A DNA stretch of 64,000 nt from Sympetrum striolatum (GCA_947579665.1 OX388349.1:21794459-21858458), one strand, 5' to 3'. Positions 24,334 to 36,700 are shown, counted from the first letter of the stretch. Notes: generated by a model not told the origin, from the letters alone. A program made the numbers and translations.

Positions 24334-25769
24334 TTATTAAATGTCTTCCCTGCGCATATAATAGGCTACTTATAACCTATTACCTATTGGTTTCCGGTTC
24401 GACTCCAGACGATGCCCAGAAGAAACTAATATAAACTTCATCTTTATCGTCTAAAGGCGTTATTTCTGTTGCAAAATTTAATTACAGAAAAATGTCGTAA
24501 AAAATCGAAACAAGCACAAAAGGAAGAGAAATGGAGTAGCAATTCTTATTTTGGCCATAGGACATTGTTTTCGCTTCTAAATTGCGAGATTTTGATGAAA
24601 TAAATGAAAGTTTGGTAAAATTTTGTGAGTGGAAACAAGCCGTTTCCTTCAAGACCAAAGCGATTGTTGAAGCCGAGCTCGTACGTTTTTTCCATAAGAA
24701 TACATTGCAAATTTAGACCCATATAGATATAACGGTAAAATTTGCTGATATAATTTAAAACTTAGGATCTAAGAGTAATAAAATGGTATAAACTACAAAT
24801 TTTTCATGAAATACTTAGTTCATCATATTAACATGGCCAGCCTCTTTAAATAGAAGCAATCTCCAGGGATATGATTCCCAGAGGCCAAAATAAATATTTA
24901 TCGTAATAGCAGCTTAAATTTAAAAGTGGTCGATCAATCATTCGTATAAGATCACAAGTCAGGTGAAAACTATTTCAGTCTTTCAAGTAAACCGTAAAAA
25001 AATTCACAATCAAGGTTTTAGACCAAGTGATACAAAAAAGAAAGGGAAACAAAAATGAGAAACGCTTGGTAACGCTTTAGATAAATGAATAAAGAAGATG
25101 AAGTCTCCTACTGCGGACTATTTCTCTACATTTCTCTATTGAAACGGAAAACTGAAAAAAGAAAATGAAATTACAAATATAAATAATTTAAATAAAAATT
25201 ACAAATAAATGAAGCAGATAAAGTCTACCGTAGGTACTACTAAGGCGATCTTTTTCTCTTCATTTCTTTATTCAAACAAGGAAAGGGAATCACTAAGACA
25301 AAGAATTTAAATACAAATGAAAGAGGAAATATTTACATGGCAGTGTTTAATTTATTTTGATCCAGCAGTACCGATAGAGTGTACGATTTTTTTGTGAAAC
25401 AATATACATTCTATGGTATCTCGCACAATTTTGTCCTTTTACGTACAGCATGGAATTCCAGAGAGTGAAAGTTTATAGTGTCCCTTTTGTTTGAGTTAAA
25501 AGGTAATTCGATCAACAATATAAATGAGGCCCAAGAGAATAAAATATAACATTCGATGCAGTGTTAACTTAGTAAGATTACAGCGTTCGCAATTAAAAAT
25601 CAAGAGAGGAGATAAAAAGAAAGGTATAAGTTGAAATGGTACTGAGCGAAGAGAATTCAGGGAATTAAATTATTAATACTAAAAACCCAAATAAGCAAAT
25701 TTGGAAGGATAATTGTTGAGATATCAATTTAAGGTAGCGACATTATCGTGTGGGTGAATCAAATCTCAG
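24334..25769. other. No recognised feature
   Basis: AT-rich region upstream of the Ly6 gene. A box B-like ggttcgactcc near 24,396 may be SINE debris. Confidence 0.35.
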
Positions 25770-25779
25770 TCAAAATCTT

Positions 25780-26186
25780 GGTTCCTGCCTGTTTGTAATC
25801 GACGACACCGCGGAAACGAGTCTGGAATCCGAGAACGAAGGACGACCGGGCGTGGTTACTGTTGTAGGAGCGTAAGAGTCACTGGCAAGGTGAGGGAAAA
25901 GAAAAAACATAAAGGAAGAGTGGGAGGAGAAGGCTTTGGATTGGAGGTGGATATCAGGACGCTTAGCGGTACAACCGACGTGGCTGGCGTTGAAGTTTCT
26001 CCTCAGTTTCACGCTTGGATCCCGCACAGCTGTACGGGGACAGCACCTCTCCCGTGGAGTGATTCTACATTCCGATGTGAAATTATACGTGATCAAAGAG
26101 TAGAGCGAAGCAGTCAAATTCTCGTGGTGCAGGCAAAGGATTGTGTGAACAAAGTTCGTGGTGAATTGTGCTCCTAGAAGGTTACC
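25780..26186 (+). promoter_or_regulatory. Likely promoter and 5' UTR of the Ly6/uPAR gene
   Basis: This GC-richer segment lies immediately before the start codon and contrasts with the flanking AT-rich DNA. The context before the ATG (gttaccATGG) is favourable for initiation. The exact transcription start and any upstream untranslated exon cannot be set from the sequence. Confidence 0.45.
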
Positions 26187-26253
26187 ATGGATTGGAGGTT
26201 TCTGTACACATTCGTGCTTCTTTTAACCATCGGAGGTCTGCATACTGCTGATG
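26187..26253 (+). CDS. Ly6 gene exon 1 (signal peptide)
   Basis: Starts at ATG and ends GCT GAT G|gtgagt, a strong donor, in phase 1. It encodes the hydrophobic leader. Confidence 0.9.
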
Positions 26254-29200
26254 GTGAGTTACATGTGTCTTTTACCTTCCTCTGTTGCTGATAAATGATG
26301 ACTGAAAGGGAATGTCGCTCTGCTGTTCATCCGAAGAAGTAGTGAATTCCTTCTAAAGGTTATTAGTTTAAATTGGTAACTCTGACCAATAAAGACCAAC
26401 GTGCAGTATTTTGAATCAACAAGGCGACCCTTTTTCACGAAATTTCTACATATTGTATTCTCCATAAACACTCCCTTGTTTATCATTTTATATTCATGGA
26501 AACAATTAAAAATAACAACATATAAAGAGAAATTTCTGGATATATTATCTTAAATTTACTCATATTCAAAGAAAAACATTTACAGGGGCGTAGAAAACGT
26601 GTTGTGGACCCCGCTGGTGGCCCTTTTGTTTTTATTTATTCTTTTCGCATTTCTGTAAGATATTTCTGAATAGAAAGAGATTAAAATATAGCGAGCCAAA
26701 ATGTTACGAAATAAATGACCCAATACAAATTTTATTTCACAATCTCATTTCCTATTACTCAATGGTTTAAAATCGCTCAAGCCTCAAGATTTGCGGACCA
26801 GGAACTACGCACCCTCTTCCCTTCTCGTAGACCCAGCGTGTGTGATAAAAATACAAATTAATTGGGAAATAAATTACGAATAGAAATCGCAGAGCTTACC
26901 AACGGCTTCCTTACGGAATACCAGCAGAAAAAAACTCCACGTTAATGGATGATATATTAAATTGTCATATTACGTATCAAAAAATGATCGGAATTCATAA
27001 TTGGATGCTTGATTTCTTTCCGTGAAAATCAAGACACGGAACATTAACCATTCCGTGGGCTTTCTTCCTCCTGAGAACTCCCACATTAATTCGTCCTCAA
27101 TAGATGTTGTAAGAGCTGAAAGAGAAAACGCCTTTCCAGAGAAAATTTCAAAGCGACATGCGAATCTTCTTACATTTGGTAACTTCAACGGAGTGAGGAA
27201 ACAGCGTGGAAAATACCTTGTGGAAGACGTTTCACCTTTCGCCTTTTCATGCATGGAATGCCAGTCACAGCACATACAATTTCCATACATCAGAATGTGT
27301 GATCATCGGAGATTCCAGCAAAACCCGTTTATCCTCGACTTAACCATAAGGTCAACACGGTCTTTAATTTAGTTAGGGTAGGGGGTTAAACTTCCTGTAC
27401 GAGATGATGATTTGGGTTCGTGTAGGCGTTCAACTAAAATTTCAATTAAAATTCAACGGTCATATGTACACCAAATAGACAACGACAGAAGATATAGTCA
27501 CTTATCAATGTCACTTGAAACTTAATAAAACTTATCCGTAATAAAAGAGTGATCGAGGGTACGTAAACAAAACCTTGGATGAGTTAAAGAGGTTATCTGG
27601 TATTCGAGAATGGAGTAACGGTAAATTAAGTGAAACGCCTCCTAAAGTCGGTCGCCCACTGATGTAGAGAACCGAACGATACCAAAATTCTAGCGGTATT
27701 AATTCGATATCTCTTCCACCACATGAGTTGGACTCATTAGTGCAAGAACTGTAGAAACTTTTTTCTCAGCACCAATGCAAAAGTTTGGTTAAAGAATAAA
27801 TTATGCTGTACAAATCATTTATTGACTAGCAGTCAATGACTACGATATCAAGATTATTTCTATAAAGGGGAATAATGGGTACATACCATATAGTCTCAAA
27901 AAATAAAGTGTTTTGTTCTAAGATAAGTACATATTTCCCGTATTACGTCATAATTAGCAATAAATTTCTCGGAAATAATAGTTGCTGGACTTACGCATAA
28001 AGAACTAGATACACAACATCCTCTACAATATAAAGCTTAGCGTTGTTACCTTTACTTACGGTTCTGAGCATCTGTGAGCATTGTCGTTAGCGAAACGAGT
28101 TCAGTAATTTACGAACTAGTTACTGACCTAATCACAAGGTTGCCTAATGTTACCCTAGGTCAAGGTAGCACTATATACTCACCATATACCATTACCTTGC
28201 AAAACGGTATTGAAAGACGCAAGATGATGGAACTGAAGTATTAAGTAGAGTAAAAATAAAATTACACGTAAAAATTCAAGCTAGGATTGTTAGAAATAGG
28301 GTGTTATTAAAAAAAACAATTTTTGAAATAAAAAATTGGCGCTATATTTGATTCAGTCTAGCAATTAAAAAATGCTCTTCACCTCTAAAGTTACGTAGTA
28401 ACTGAAATCGTAAACATCTATTAGTTTATTTTACAGAAAAAGCATAGCATTATTGTTATATTCAGTCGTTTATGATTATTGTAATTAACATTTGAATCAA
28501 AAGTTTTACTGTTTTTCAGTCCATCGCAAAGGCCTCTAGCTTTTTGTAGATTTTTTGAAATAAATAAATATTATTTGCTTATCTTATCCATATCAGCCCA
28601 AAATAGAAGCTCAAATAAATCTCAAATATAAGCTCAAAACCATATGGTTTTGAGCTTATATATTGAGCTTATATTGAGTATATACTATCATAAGAAATAG
28701 TATACTTAGCTCTACATTAGTGTCATAAATTAAGTAATAAATTTTCCAAATATTGAGATTCCTTACAATTTATTAGATATTTTTTAAACATAGAGATCGA
28801 TAGAATATTAAATTAGTTAATGGATAAAATTGAACCCCTAAAAATAATTTCAGGGCTACTTCGACGATGCTTTTCCTGTAGATCTCGAGGAGATCTGGGG
28901 ACATGCAAAGACCCCTTCACGTACAATTCAACAACTGTAGAGGAAACTCATGGGGTGGTGACTGTTCCTTGTGCATCAGGTTGGTGCGGAAAAATCCTGG
29001 AAGGAGGAAATACTTTCAAAGATGATGGTATGTATTTACTCTTCATCAAAAAAAAAAAGGAAATCTTACGGAATTAATGTTACAAACTTTTCATTATAAC
29101 TCTTACAAAACTCAAGCTCTAGAGATAACTGAAATTGAAGTTTGAATGTGTAACGAACACCAATTTTTTGTAACTAACTTATAATAATAAAACTAGGACC

Positions 29201-30203
29201 CGTATTTCATTAACTTCATGGGTTCATTCCAAATTTCACGTAGTCAAATATTTTCCTTTTTCATCTTAATCTCGTGGAAGTATTTGGTTGCACAGTGGTT
29301 AGAACACTAGCTTCCTAATACCCAAGGTCTTGGGTTTGAGTCCCTGCTAACCAGATTTTCCTTCTTAGGGCACGGATAAATACAATTAATGTTGTTTTGT
29401 GTGCTTGTCTATTATTGAAAAAATGCAACTATAATTGTCCTCAACCTTGTATAATACAACAACCATAATGGTGCTACTATGAGATGTTTATTGTTACTCT
29501 GGGAAATAAATTAATGTTTTACTTAAACATGATACTATATGTTCAACATAGCCTCTGACTAATAATGTTCTACAGTAATCTTGTAGAGGATCACTGGATA
29601 TAGCCAGAGTACTAACTGGTCAAATTTAATAAGATTGATCTTCATAGCTACTTATACTAGTATCTTATTATTCAACAAGCTCATTGTATTCACATTCTCA
29701 TCCTGTATTTAAACCATAGGTTCTCCATATGAACCCCCAGGGGTCCATATAAATTTACAGGGGGCCCATGTTAGAGAGTTACATTTTTTCTCTATATTTG
29801 AGAGTTTTAGAGTTGTTGGATGTCCAAGATCCAATTTTAGAAGATAATATGGTCAAATGGAAACCAGATATTGCTTTTTAACAGAAAAATCAGTATTAGA
29901 CAGGCTAGGGGGTTCATGGGAATAAAGGTTTGGGAACCTATGATCTAAACCCATCCAATAAAATTCTCTTGGAATTCATGGTAACTTTCATTCTTTACAG
30001 ATTACGGAATGGCCACTCAGAGACTTTGCCTCCAACGTGGTCCTTCAGATAGCGAAGAAAGATGTGCCTATACTGAATGGAGCCACAAGAAAGTGTTCAT
30101 GTGTTTCTGCCTTGGTGACCTGTGTAATGCCTCCTCCAGGATTTCCAATCAACTCACAGTGACAGTTTTCACCCTAGTATTTACCTTTCTCCTAATTCGG
30201 TAA
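26187..30203 (+). CDS. GPI-anchored Ly6/uPAR (three-finger) domain protein, three exons
   Basis: Joining exons 26187-26253, 28854-29027 and 30001-30203 gives 147 residues with matching phases (1 and 1). Residues 1-22 form a signal peptide (MDWRFLYTFVLLLTIGG...). The mature part carries ten cysteines (28, 31, 40, 62, 67, 90, 102, 115, 117, 122). The pattern starts CxxC and ends CFCxxxxCN, the signature of an LU domain. The sequon NST lies in the first finger. After CNASS the last 20 or so residues are hydrophobic and end the protein, as expected for a GPI-attachment signal, so the product should be on the outer cell surface. Insect members of this class (for example Quiver/Sleepless, Boudin, Crooked) modulate channels, receptors and septate junctions. 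The exact orthologue is not recognised, so no symbol is given. Confidence 0.9.
28626..28661. repeat. 36-bp perfect palindrome in Ly6 intron 1
   Basis: Centred on ccatatgg, with 18-bp arms reading ataagctcaaaac. Two further gagcttatat copies follow directly. It could extrude as a cruciform or be MITE debris. Confidence 0.9.
28854..29027 (+). CDS. Ly6 gene exon 2 (first five cysteines)
   Basis: Acceptor ataatttcag|gg and donor gatgatg|gtatgt, 174 bp. It encodes RRCFSCRSRGDLGTCKDPF through GWCGKILEGG. Confidence 0.9.
29285..29420 (+). mobile_element. tRNA-derived SINE (family B) in Ly6 intron 2
   Basis: Box A-like ggttgcacagtggttagaac (29286-29305) and box B GGGTTTGAGTCCC (near 29332) are at tRNA spacing, followed by a non-tRNA tail. 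Confidence 0.75.
29715..29942. mobile_element. hAT-type MITE, 228 bp, in Ly6 intron 2
   Basis: The inverted termini are cataggttctcc and gggaacctatg. The flanking 8-mers atttaaac (29707-29714) and atctaaac (29943-29950) form a one-mismatch target duplication. The insert ends about 60 bp before the exon 3 acceptor. Confidence 0.85.
30001..30203 (+). CDS. Ly6 gene exon 3 (last five cysteines, GPI signal, stop)
   Basis: Acceptor cattctttacag|at, stop TAA at 30201-30203. It encodes QRLCLQRG through MCFCLGDLCN and the hydrophobic tail. Confidence 0.9.
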
Positions 30204-30494
30204 CAGCTAGAAATGTTGCAAACTTTGCCAAGGAAGAAAACATTTTTATTTTAATCGTTCCTCATATTTGACAAATTTTGAATGGAAGTTCAGCCAAGTG
30301 CCACAAAATTACAACATAGTACTGCCATTGCGTTTTGCTGCCTGTGATAAGAGAGATGAGGAAGCTGACAAAATTATAATCTTGAATTTGAAAAATGTCC
30401 CTGACATTTTCATTATTCTGTGATAAACCATGACATGATTTATTTCAATGTACATAAGAAAGCTTAATAAGTAATTATAATGCTAAATATTTTT

Positions 30495-30513
30495 AATAAA
30501 TTTTTGTAATAAA
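30495..30513 (+). terminator. Candidate polyadenylation signals of the Ly6 gene
   Basis: Two AATAAA hexamers lie at 30495-30500 and 30508-30513, roughly 300 nt after the stop codon. Confidence 0.5.
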
Positions 30514-32647
30514 TAATGATAGTGATATTAATGAAATATGCAGCATTTAAGTTATTCATGAATGGAAGATATCAAGATGATAAAGAGCTATGAAATAAAA
30601 TAATTGATGCTATTTGAATATCCATTTAGTGAAAAGACTGAACAAAGAATTGAAAAAGCAATGGAAAATAAAAAGTATGAATACCATCTATTCTTTGAAA
30701 ATGTTGACAATGCTCTTCTTCCAGTTTTTACATAGCACATATAATAAGGCTATGAGATATACAATTCAGCATTTTAATATGCAATTTTTAATTATTAGTT
30801 ACAATACTTTCATTAAGACATTTTGACTATAAATAACTCGACAAGCTTGGGAAGTAAGCAGACTTGATTTTGCTCAAAAAGATAAAAATAGAATTCCATT
30901 TTGAAGAAATGCTGAACATACAATCATACATTTTGCAGTGCATTAATTGTAATTATCTCTCTTGTTTCTAGATTGAATCTAGCTTTGCTTCACTTAAATG
31001 ATTTATTGAAAGGTTAACTTTACAGAAATGTCCTTCAATAGATTAATAACACCTTTCGATAAGTCATCTACTACCACAACAATGAGTTTAAGCTGTTTCT
31101 ATCTAATTCTGGAAACTTATAAACAGAAATTAACAGGATATGCCATTGAATCATCTTCCCAAGCACATGACCAACCATTGTGTCATTAGATGTGAATGTT
31201 TGAAAGTCTCCAGAATGACCTTCATATCAGCAATGGCATTAAGAAAGGTGATAGATTCAAGTTAAGTATCCAAGGACACCTAAACATCCTTTCTCTTTTC
31301 AAATATTTGTAATTTTAGGCTATAAATCAAAATATCACACAAAAATGGTATGCTAAATTAATGGAAATAAATGCTCAAGAAAATGAACATTTTGATATCA
31401 ACTGAATACGACAAGAAATATTTTAAATACCCATAACTTTTCAAATAAACTATGCTGTAAAGATGACAAAAACTCAAATCAAATTACCAAATACATCCAA
31501 ATGAAGAGGATATTTTTCCATATCACTCCCAAAACAAGAGTATACTGATTGTCTTTTAAATCAACAATCAGCTCACACCATTATCACACAGTCAAAATCA
31601 ATTTGGTTAAAAAGATCTTTTTTAACTTTTTTAGTCAATGCATAAAATTGATAAGAGACAAATGAAGCACAATGAAATGTTAGATGGCTAGACGTTGTGA
31701 AAATATCTTCTTATGACTTTTTTTTAAAGACCTTCAACACTAAATGGTATGCTTGCTTGTATGCTTTTGGATTGTAACGTTGATCTACTTTTCTACTACA
31801 ATATCATACTGCATATACAATCACTAAAGACCTGTTTTTACCATTTTATAAAAATAAACAGATCAAGTGTGAGTTTTATATCACAAAGTGAAAAATAAAT
31901 ATGAACACACAGTCATGTGAAAAAGTCATTCTCAATAACTCATCTTTGTGAAGTTATCAATAAAGTACAAGTGATCTCAAGTATCTCCAATGAGAGTATG
32001 ATAGCATTTATTCTTCTTGTTCTTGCATTCATGATCTTTTTAAGGATACAAAAGAAAGGTTTACAGGTAAGGACTTCTGCAGTCAATATGCTTATTTCTC
32101 TTAAGACACTGGTAGATGATTATCAGCTGTGAAAGTTTAAACTCACCAACAGGAGAGTTATTAGAACATCGCAGTTTATGTACTGAGATAGATATTAATA
32201 TTTATGGAAGGCATACAAGATCTAAATTCTCTATGAATAGTATTAAGAGTTTTTAGACCTTAATAAGTCAAACTAAATTTGATTAGAAGTAGAAATTAAC
32301 AAGATCAATTTAGCTTCTAGCACTTCACAATATCATAAGTACTATGAATGAAAAAAAATATTATACCATTAAAAAAATTATAGATAAGAAGCAGGAACAA
32401 ATTATTTTGAAAATTAATTTTTCTGCAAATGATACATCACAACATAGGAGATTAGGCTGAGGAGTGAATGCCTCTTACAAATAGCCAAATTGTGGCAAGT
32501 AGGGTACGTATGAAGAATCATATAAAGACCATCCTAAAGTAGTAAAATATTATTAGCAATAACTCATTCCAGCAGCCTTCATTTTCCAAAAGACTAGTTT
32601 TTAATAAAACCATAATTATGAATAGAGAGCATAATTAATTAAAACGT
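30514..32647. other. Tail-to-tail intergenic region
   Basis: AT-rich sequence between the 3' ends of the Ly6 gene (+) and EDEM2 (-). No gene or repeat was recognised. Confidence 0.5.
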
Positions 32648-32653
32648 TTTATT
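32648..32653 (-). terminator. Candidate polyadenylation signal of EDEM2
   Basis: The first AATAAA on the minus strand after the EDEM2 stop, about 400 nt downstream. The intervening 32,654-33,050 would be the 3' UTR. Confidence 0.45.
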
Positions 32654-33050
32654 TTACAATACCACATATAACATTGATATATAATTCATCATTCATAAAT
32701 ATAATATATCTGTTTACATTCTTCACAGAAACCCAGTATCACAAAATAAACAGAACACAGTACCAACAATGGTATCATTCAGTGAAATACGCATATATCC
32801 AAACGTTCATCCCAAATCACAGCTCTAATGCAATAATTATGCACAGTATTTGGTAGATGAGTACAGGTTAAAATAAACCAAATGGGAGTTTTACTCAGTT
32901 CAGTCAGTCAACCACACACATTCATACAAGTACTTTGTCGATGTGCGCGTCAGGTAAAAAAATAACTCCTTCCAATAATGAAGGGTAAAAAGGCTGCCAC
33001 TGAATGGTCACCAATGGAATAAATTAAATCGATTGGAATGGGAAGAATTA

Positions 33051-33749
33051 CTATGAAATCTCGAAGAACTCTCCATAAACGGATATCCTCTGGATGAACG
33101 GCTGAGCATTGCACGTCAGATATGAGTAATCGTTCAGCCAAGTGGAATTCAGTTCAAACCGGGAATCTGCACGCAGTCTTTCTAAAAGTCTTTGAGGGTC
33201 GAATGGAGTCTGTCTGCTGTGACTTGGGGAGTGAATGGGAAAAGCAAATGGTGAGGAAGTGGAGGGTTGCCGAGGGGCTCCTCCATGCTGCAATATTTTC
33301 TCCCACTCTGATGCACTGAGGCTTTCCTTCCTGACTGGACCGACAGGCTTTTCCGACCCTATCTTCCCCAAGAAATTAGGGTTGCTGTCACCGGTGGGAG
33401 CAACTAGACCCATCGGTGCCTCCAGATCTAGCTTTTTAATCCCCTCCCCGTCATCGGCAGGTTGGATCCTCATGCGCCGCCGTGCGCCACCACCAACGTC
33501 ACCAGACGTTTCATCTTCTCCTTCCAAATTCTGTCTCCCTGAGGTTTGGTTGGGGGGGTTGGAAGATTCTTCCTCGGCCTCCTTCCATGGTGAGCTGTCT
33601 TGAGCAGTCTCTACAATGATTTCTTCATCTCTGACATCCATCAAACCTTGTTTGTTATTTTCTTGTTTCATGAAGAGCAGATCATCTCTTTCCAACTTTT
33701 TCTCCAAGGCTTCGTTGTTTGGACTAACTTTGGTGCTTATTTCTCCATC
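33051..33749 (-). CDS. Edem2: EDEM2 exon 9
   Basis: Acceptor ttccatacag|gat, stop TAG at 33053-33051, 699 nt. It encodes a long low-complexity, acidic and serine/proline-rich stretch, then [20 protein letters not shown] and the terminal VYGEFFEIS. The last 40 residues align with the conserved C-terminus of vertebrate EDEM2. Confidence 0.93.
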   Translation of the reverse strand, partial: DGEISTKVSPNNEALEKKLERDDLLFMKQENNKQGLMDVRDEEIIVETAQDSSPWKEAEEESSNPPNQTSGRQNLEGEDETSGDVGGGARRRMRIQPADDGEGIKKLDLEAPMGLVAPTGDSNPNFLGKIGSEKPVGPVRKESLSASEWEKILQHGGAPRQPSTSSPFAFPIHSPSHSRQTPFDPQRLLERLRADSRFELNSTWLNDYSYLTCNAQPFIQRISVYGEFFEIS

Positions 33750-36700
33750 CTGTATGGAAGAAGGTGGATCAAACTAAAATTATTCTGTGACTGTGAGAAC
33801 ATTATTTTGATGATGCCTGCTGAACAACACAATAGGTAAGATTCAATGTATATATTGAAACAAACATCCATTAAGGAATTTTAAATTTCAACAGAGTTCC
33901 ACCATTTGAGATTTATACTATCTATTATATGTAGATGCTTCTCTGGATTCATTCATATATCATATATATATATATAGAGAGAGGATAAAAACTCACAGGC
34001 TAAACCACTAGCGTCAATGGCTTGAAATTTTTACGACATATTGGCCATAACGTATAACCTCCAGAAAAATTGCGATTTTGAACCTCAGTGTCATGGGTTC
34101 GATTCCAGAGGGCCCCGAAGTCCCGATTTTTCCCGTTTAAATGCATTGCTTTGATTTTCGGGAATAAAAAAAAAATACTTTCCGGGTAGGTAGAGAATCA
34201 AAACTCAAGGAGCCTATATATATGAACATGATCTATCGAAAACATAAATGAGTTTTACGGAAAATATCCTGGGTTCGATGCTAGGTCAGGGCAAAAATCG
34301 GCCGTTTAAAATGCATTGTGGCGATTTTTAAGATTTTTTTTGGACCCCTTTCCGAATGCATGGAAACTTGAAATTTGGCATGGGGTTAGAAATCATAAAT
34401 ATATTTCATAATCAAATTTTTTGTATTCGCTTATGGTCCTTGGTTCGATCCCAGAGGGCCATTTGCACTCCACAATGCATTTCTTATGGGGATAATGGAA
34501 ACAAATTTTAGGTACTTCCCGGCATGATATCGACTTTAAACTTTCTATGAAATTAGATCTAGTCCTAGCAAGTCATTTTGTGCATTTACAGCTTCCAGTA
34601 CGTCCAGGGTTCGACACCAGGTGTCTCTACAATCAGTCACTGATCCGATTTTTAAGAATTATTTTGAACCCCTTCCCAATAATATTAAAACTTGAAATTC
34701 GGCATATATATAGAACTTATAGATACATTTCGAAAACATATTTTATATTTCCTAGATCGTCCTTGGTTCGAATCCAGAGAGCTATTAACATTCGTGAAAA
34801 GTAGGTCTTCGTTTGAGGCAGTTGCAGCCAATATTTCTGCTTGAATTTTCACATGTATTTAGAGAAGATGATCTTCTGATGTGCTGCATAGAAATTTCAC
34901 CAAAAAGACCCGGGTTCGATGCCAGACGATTAAATTGAAGCGAATTTTAAGAATATTTTCAATCCTTTTTTTCCTTTCCGGGACCGTCCCGATATAAGGC
35001 CGTTATGAAATTAGTGTTGTCGATCTGCTTGCAGTATGCAAGCTACATTTTACTCGTATTAAATATGCTCACTGTTCATTAATCTTAGACTTCTATGTTT
35101 TGGATTGATTAACTAATACAATCTCTTTATGCACTTAAAAATATCCTAAAAATGTAAACAATTATAATATTTATGCTTAAAGTGAATTATTAGCAAAGAA
35201 AAATATTTAAAATAAAAGCTACAATAAATTTCTCTGATGAAAAGGAAAACTAATTGTTTCATTAACAGCTTCATGATTTCTCAAGGTTTTCCAATATTTC
35301 AGTCAACATTTCTGGAGGGAAAGGAAGTTACATAAAGGCATTGTTTAAATTCAATAACTGCTATTTTAAAGCTAATATTCATCAAGAGGTAAATTAAATA
35401 CAGAAGCATGAAGCAAAGAAGATATTTACAGAACATTAAATGGGCTGAAAAGGTAAATTCAGCACAAATTTGGCATATTTTACCATTCCCAAATCGGTTT
35501 TATTTTATTATACTACTTATTTATTATACTTATTGAAAAAAAAGGATTCAGTCTCATGAAATAATGGAGAAAAATAATTTCTTAAGTGTTTCAACAATTT
35601 CTGCCAACTACATGAAACAAACATGATGATAAGAGGATAGATTAAAGATAACAAAGATGTTCATTCAGAAAGGCAAATTTCTCTTAAAGGGCAATAGAAA
35701 TTAATAATCCAATGTAATATGAAATGATTCTCTTTTAGGCCTAAGAAAAGAATGCGAACATTATTTTATAGATTTGGAAGAATAATAACATGCTGGCTTA
35801 CTTTGGATAATTATAATAAGAATTTTTAAAAAAGTTTTATTTTCTTCCTTACCCCAGATGAAACAGTCTCTTCAGGAATATCTTTAGGAGCTTCTTCCTC
35901 CTTTATAGGAGATTCAGTAGCAACGGGCTCTTCAGCCTTTGCTTCCTTTGGTCTCTTCTTTCTTTTCTCCATTCTTTCCATCAACTTCTCTCCTCTGAAG
36001 GGATTTGGTAATCCAGGATCCAAACCCTCAGCTAACTGTGTTCCTAACCGTTCTCTGACTACGGATTCTCTTGTTCCGCTGCAACAGTGAAGGGCTCCTG
36101 GGTCAATAGGATGGGCTTCTACAAGGAAAAAGTAAGGGTAATTTAGAGGGAGATCATGCAGAATAAATGTCTACTATATCAAATACAAGAATAGTAAATT
36201 TACTCAAATGAATACAAGGATTGGATGGAATGTAATTACAGTACTTTTGGTCTTCTTATATAGTTTGGTTGATAATATTCCTTAAATGCAATTCCTCCAA
36301 GTCAATCACTTGTAATCAATCTTGTTCTCTATATGCGGAAAGTGAAAGGCCTGATAATTTAATGCAGTAACCATCCTAATGCATGAATGATGACTGAGAT
36401 TGAAACTCTTCCCACGTCAGAATTGCTACTATATTTTGGTCCAAAGGGTATAATTACGCTTAATCATAAGAAGAGAATATGTTCGATATTCCAGCACCTC
36501 CAACAGTGAGTTACAAGAGAATCGCAGAGTTAGCGGAATGATATTATGCACGTTAAGACACCAACATTTTTAGGGTGTTTCAAATCTCATGATAGCATTG
36601 TTTTGGATTGGAATAAAACTTGATACAGTAAAGCTGAGAAAAATTTGAAGATTGGTAATAAAAACCTGGGAATAAAAACTCCAAAAATGGTATGATATGA

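Noticed and set aside
26584..26640. hAT element starting caggggcgtag
   Set aside because: Only one terminus-like string is present. No inverse end or target duplication was found.
27022..27372. 116-codon plus-strand frame in Ly6 intron 1
   Set aside because: No recognisable domain, and an overlapping antisense frame is equally open, as expected by chance in GC-richer sequence.
33122..33603. Plus-strand open frames overlapping EDEM2 exon 9
   Set aside because: They are the antisense of a well-supported coding exon and have no family signal.
33920..35055. Cluster of tRNA genes
   Set aside because: Only a box B-like core recurs. No box A at the right distance and no cloverleaf can be drawn.
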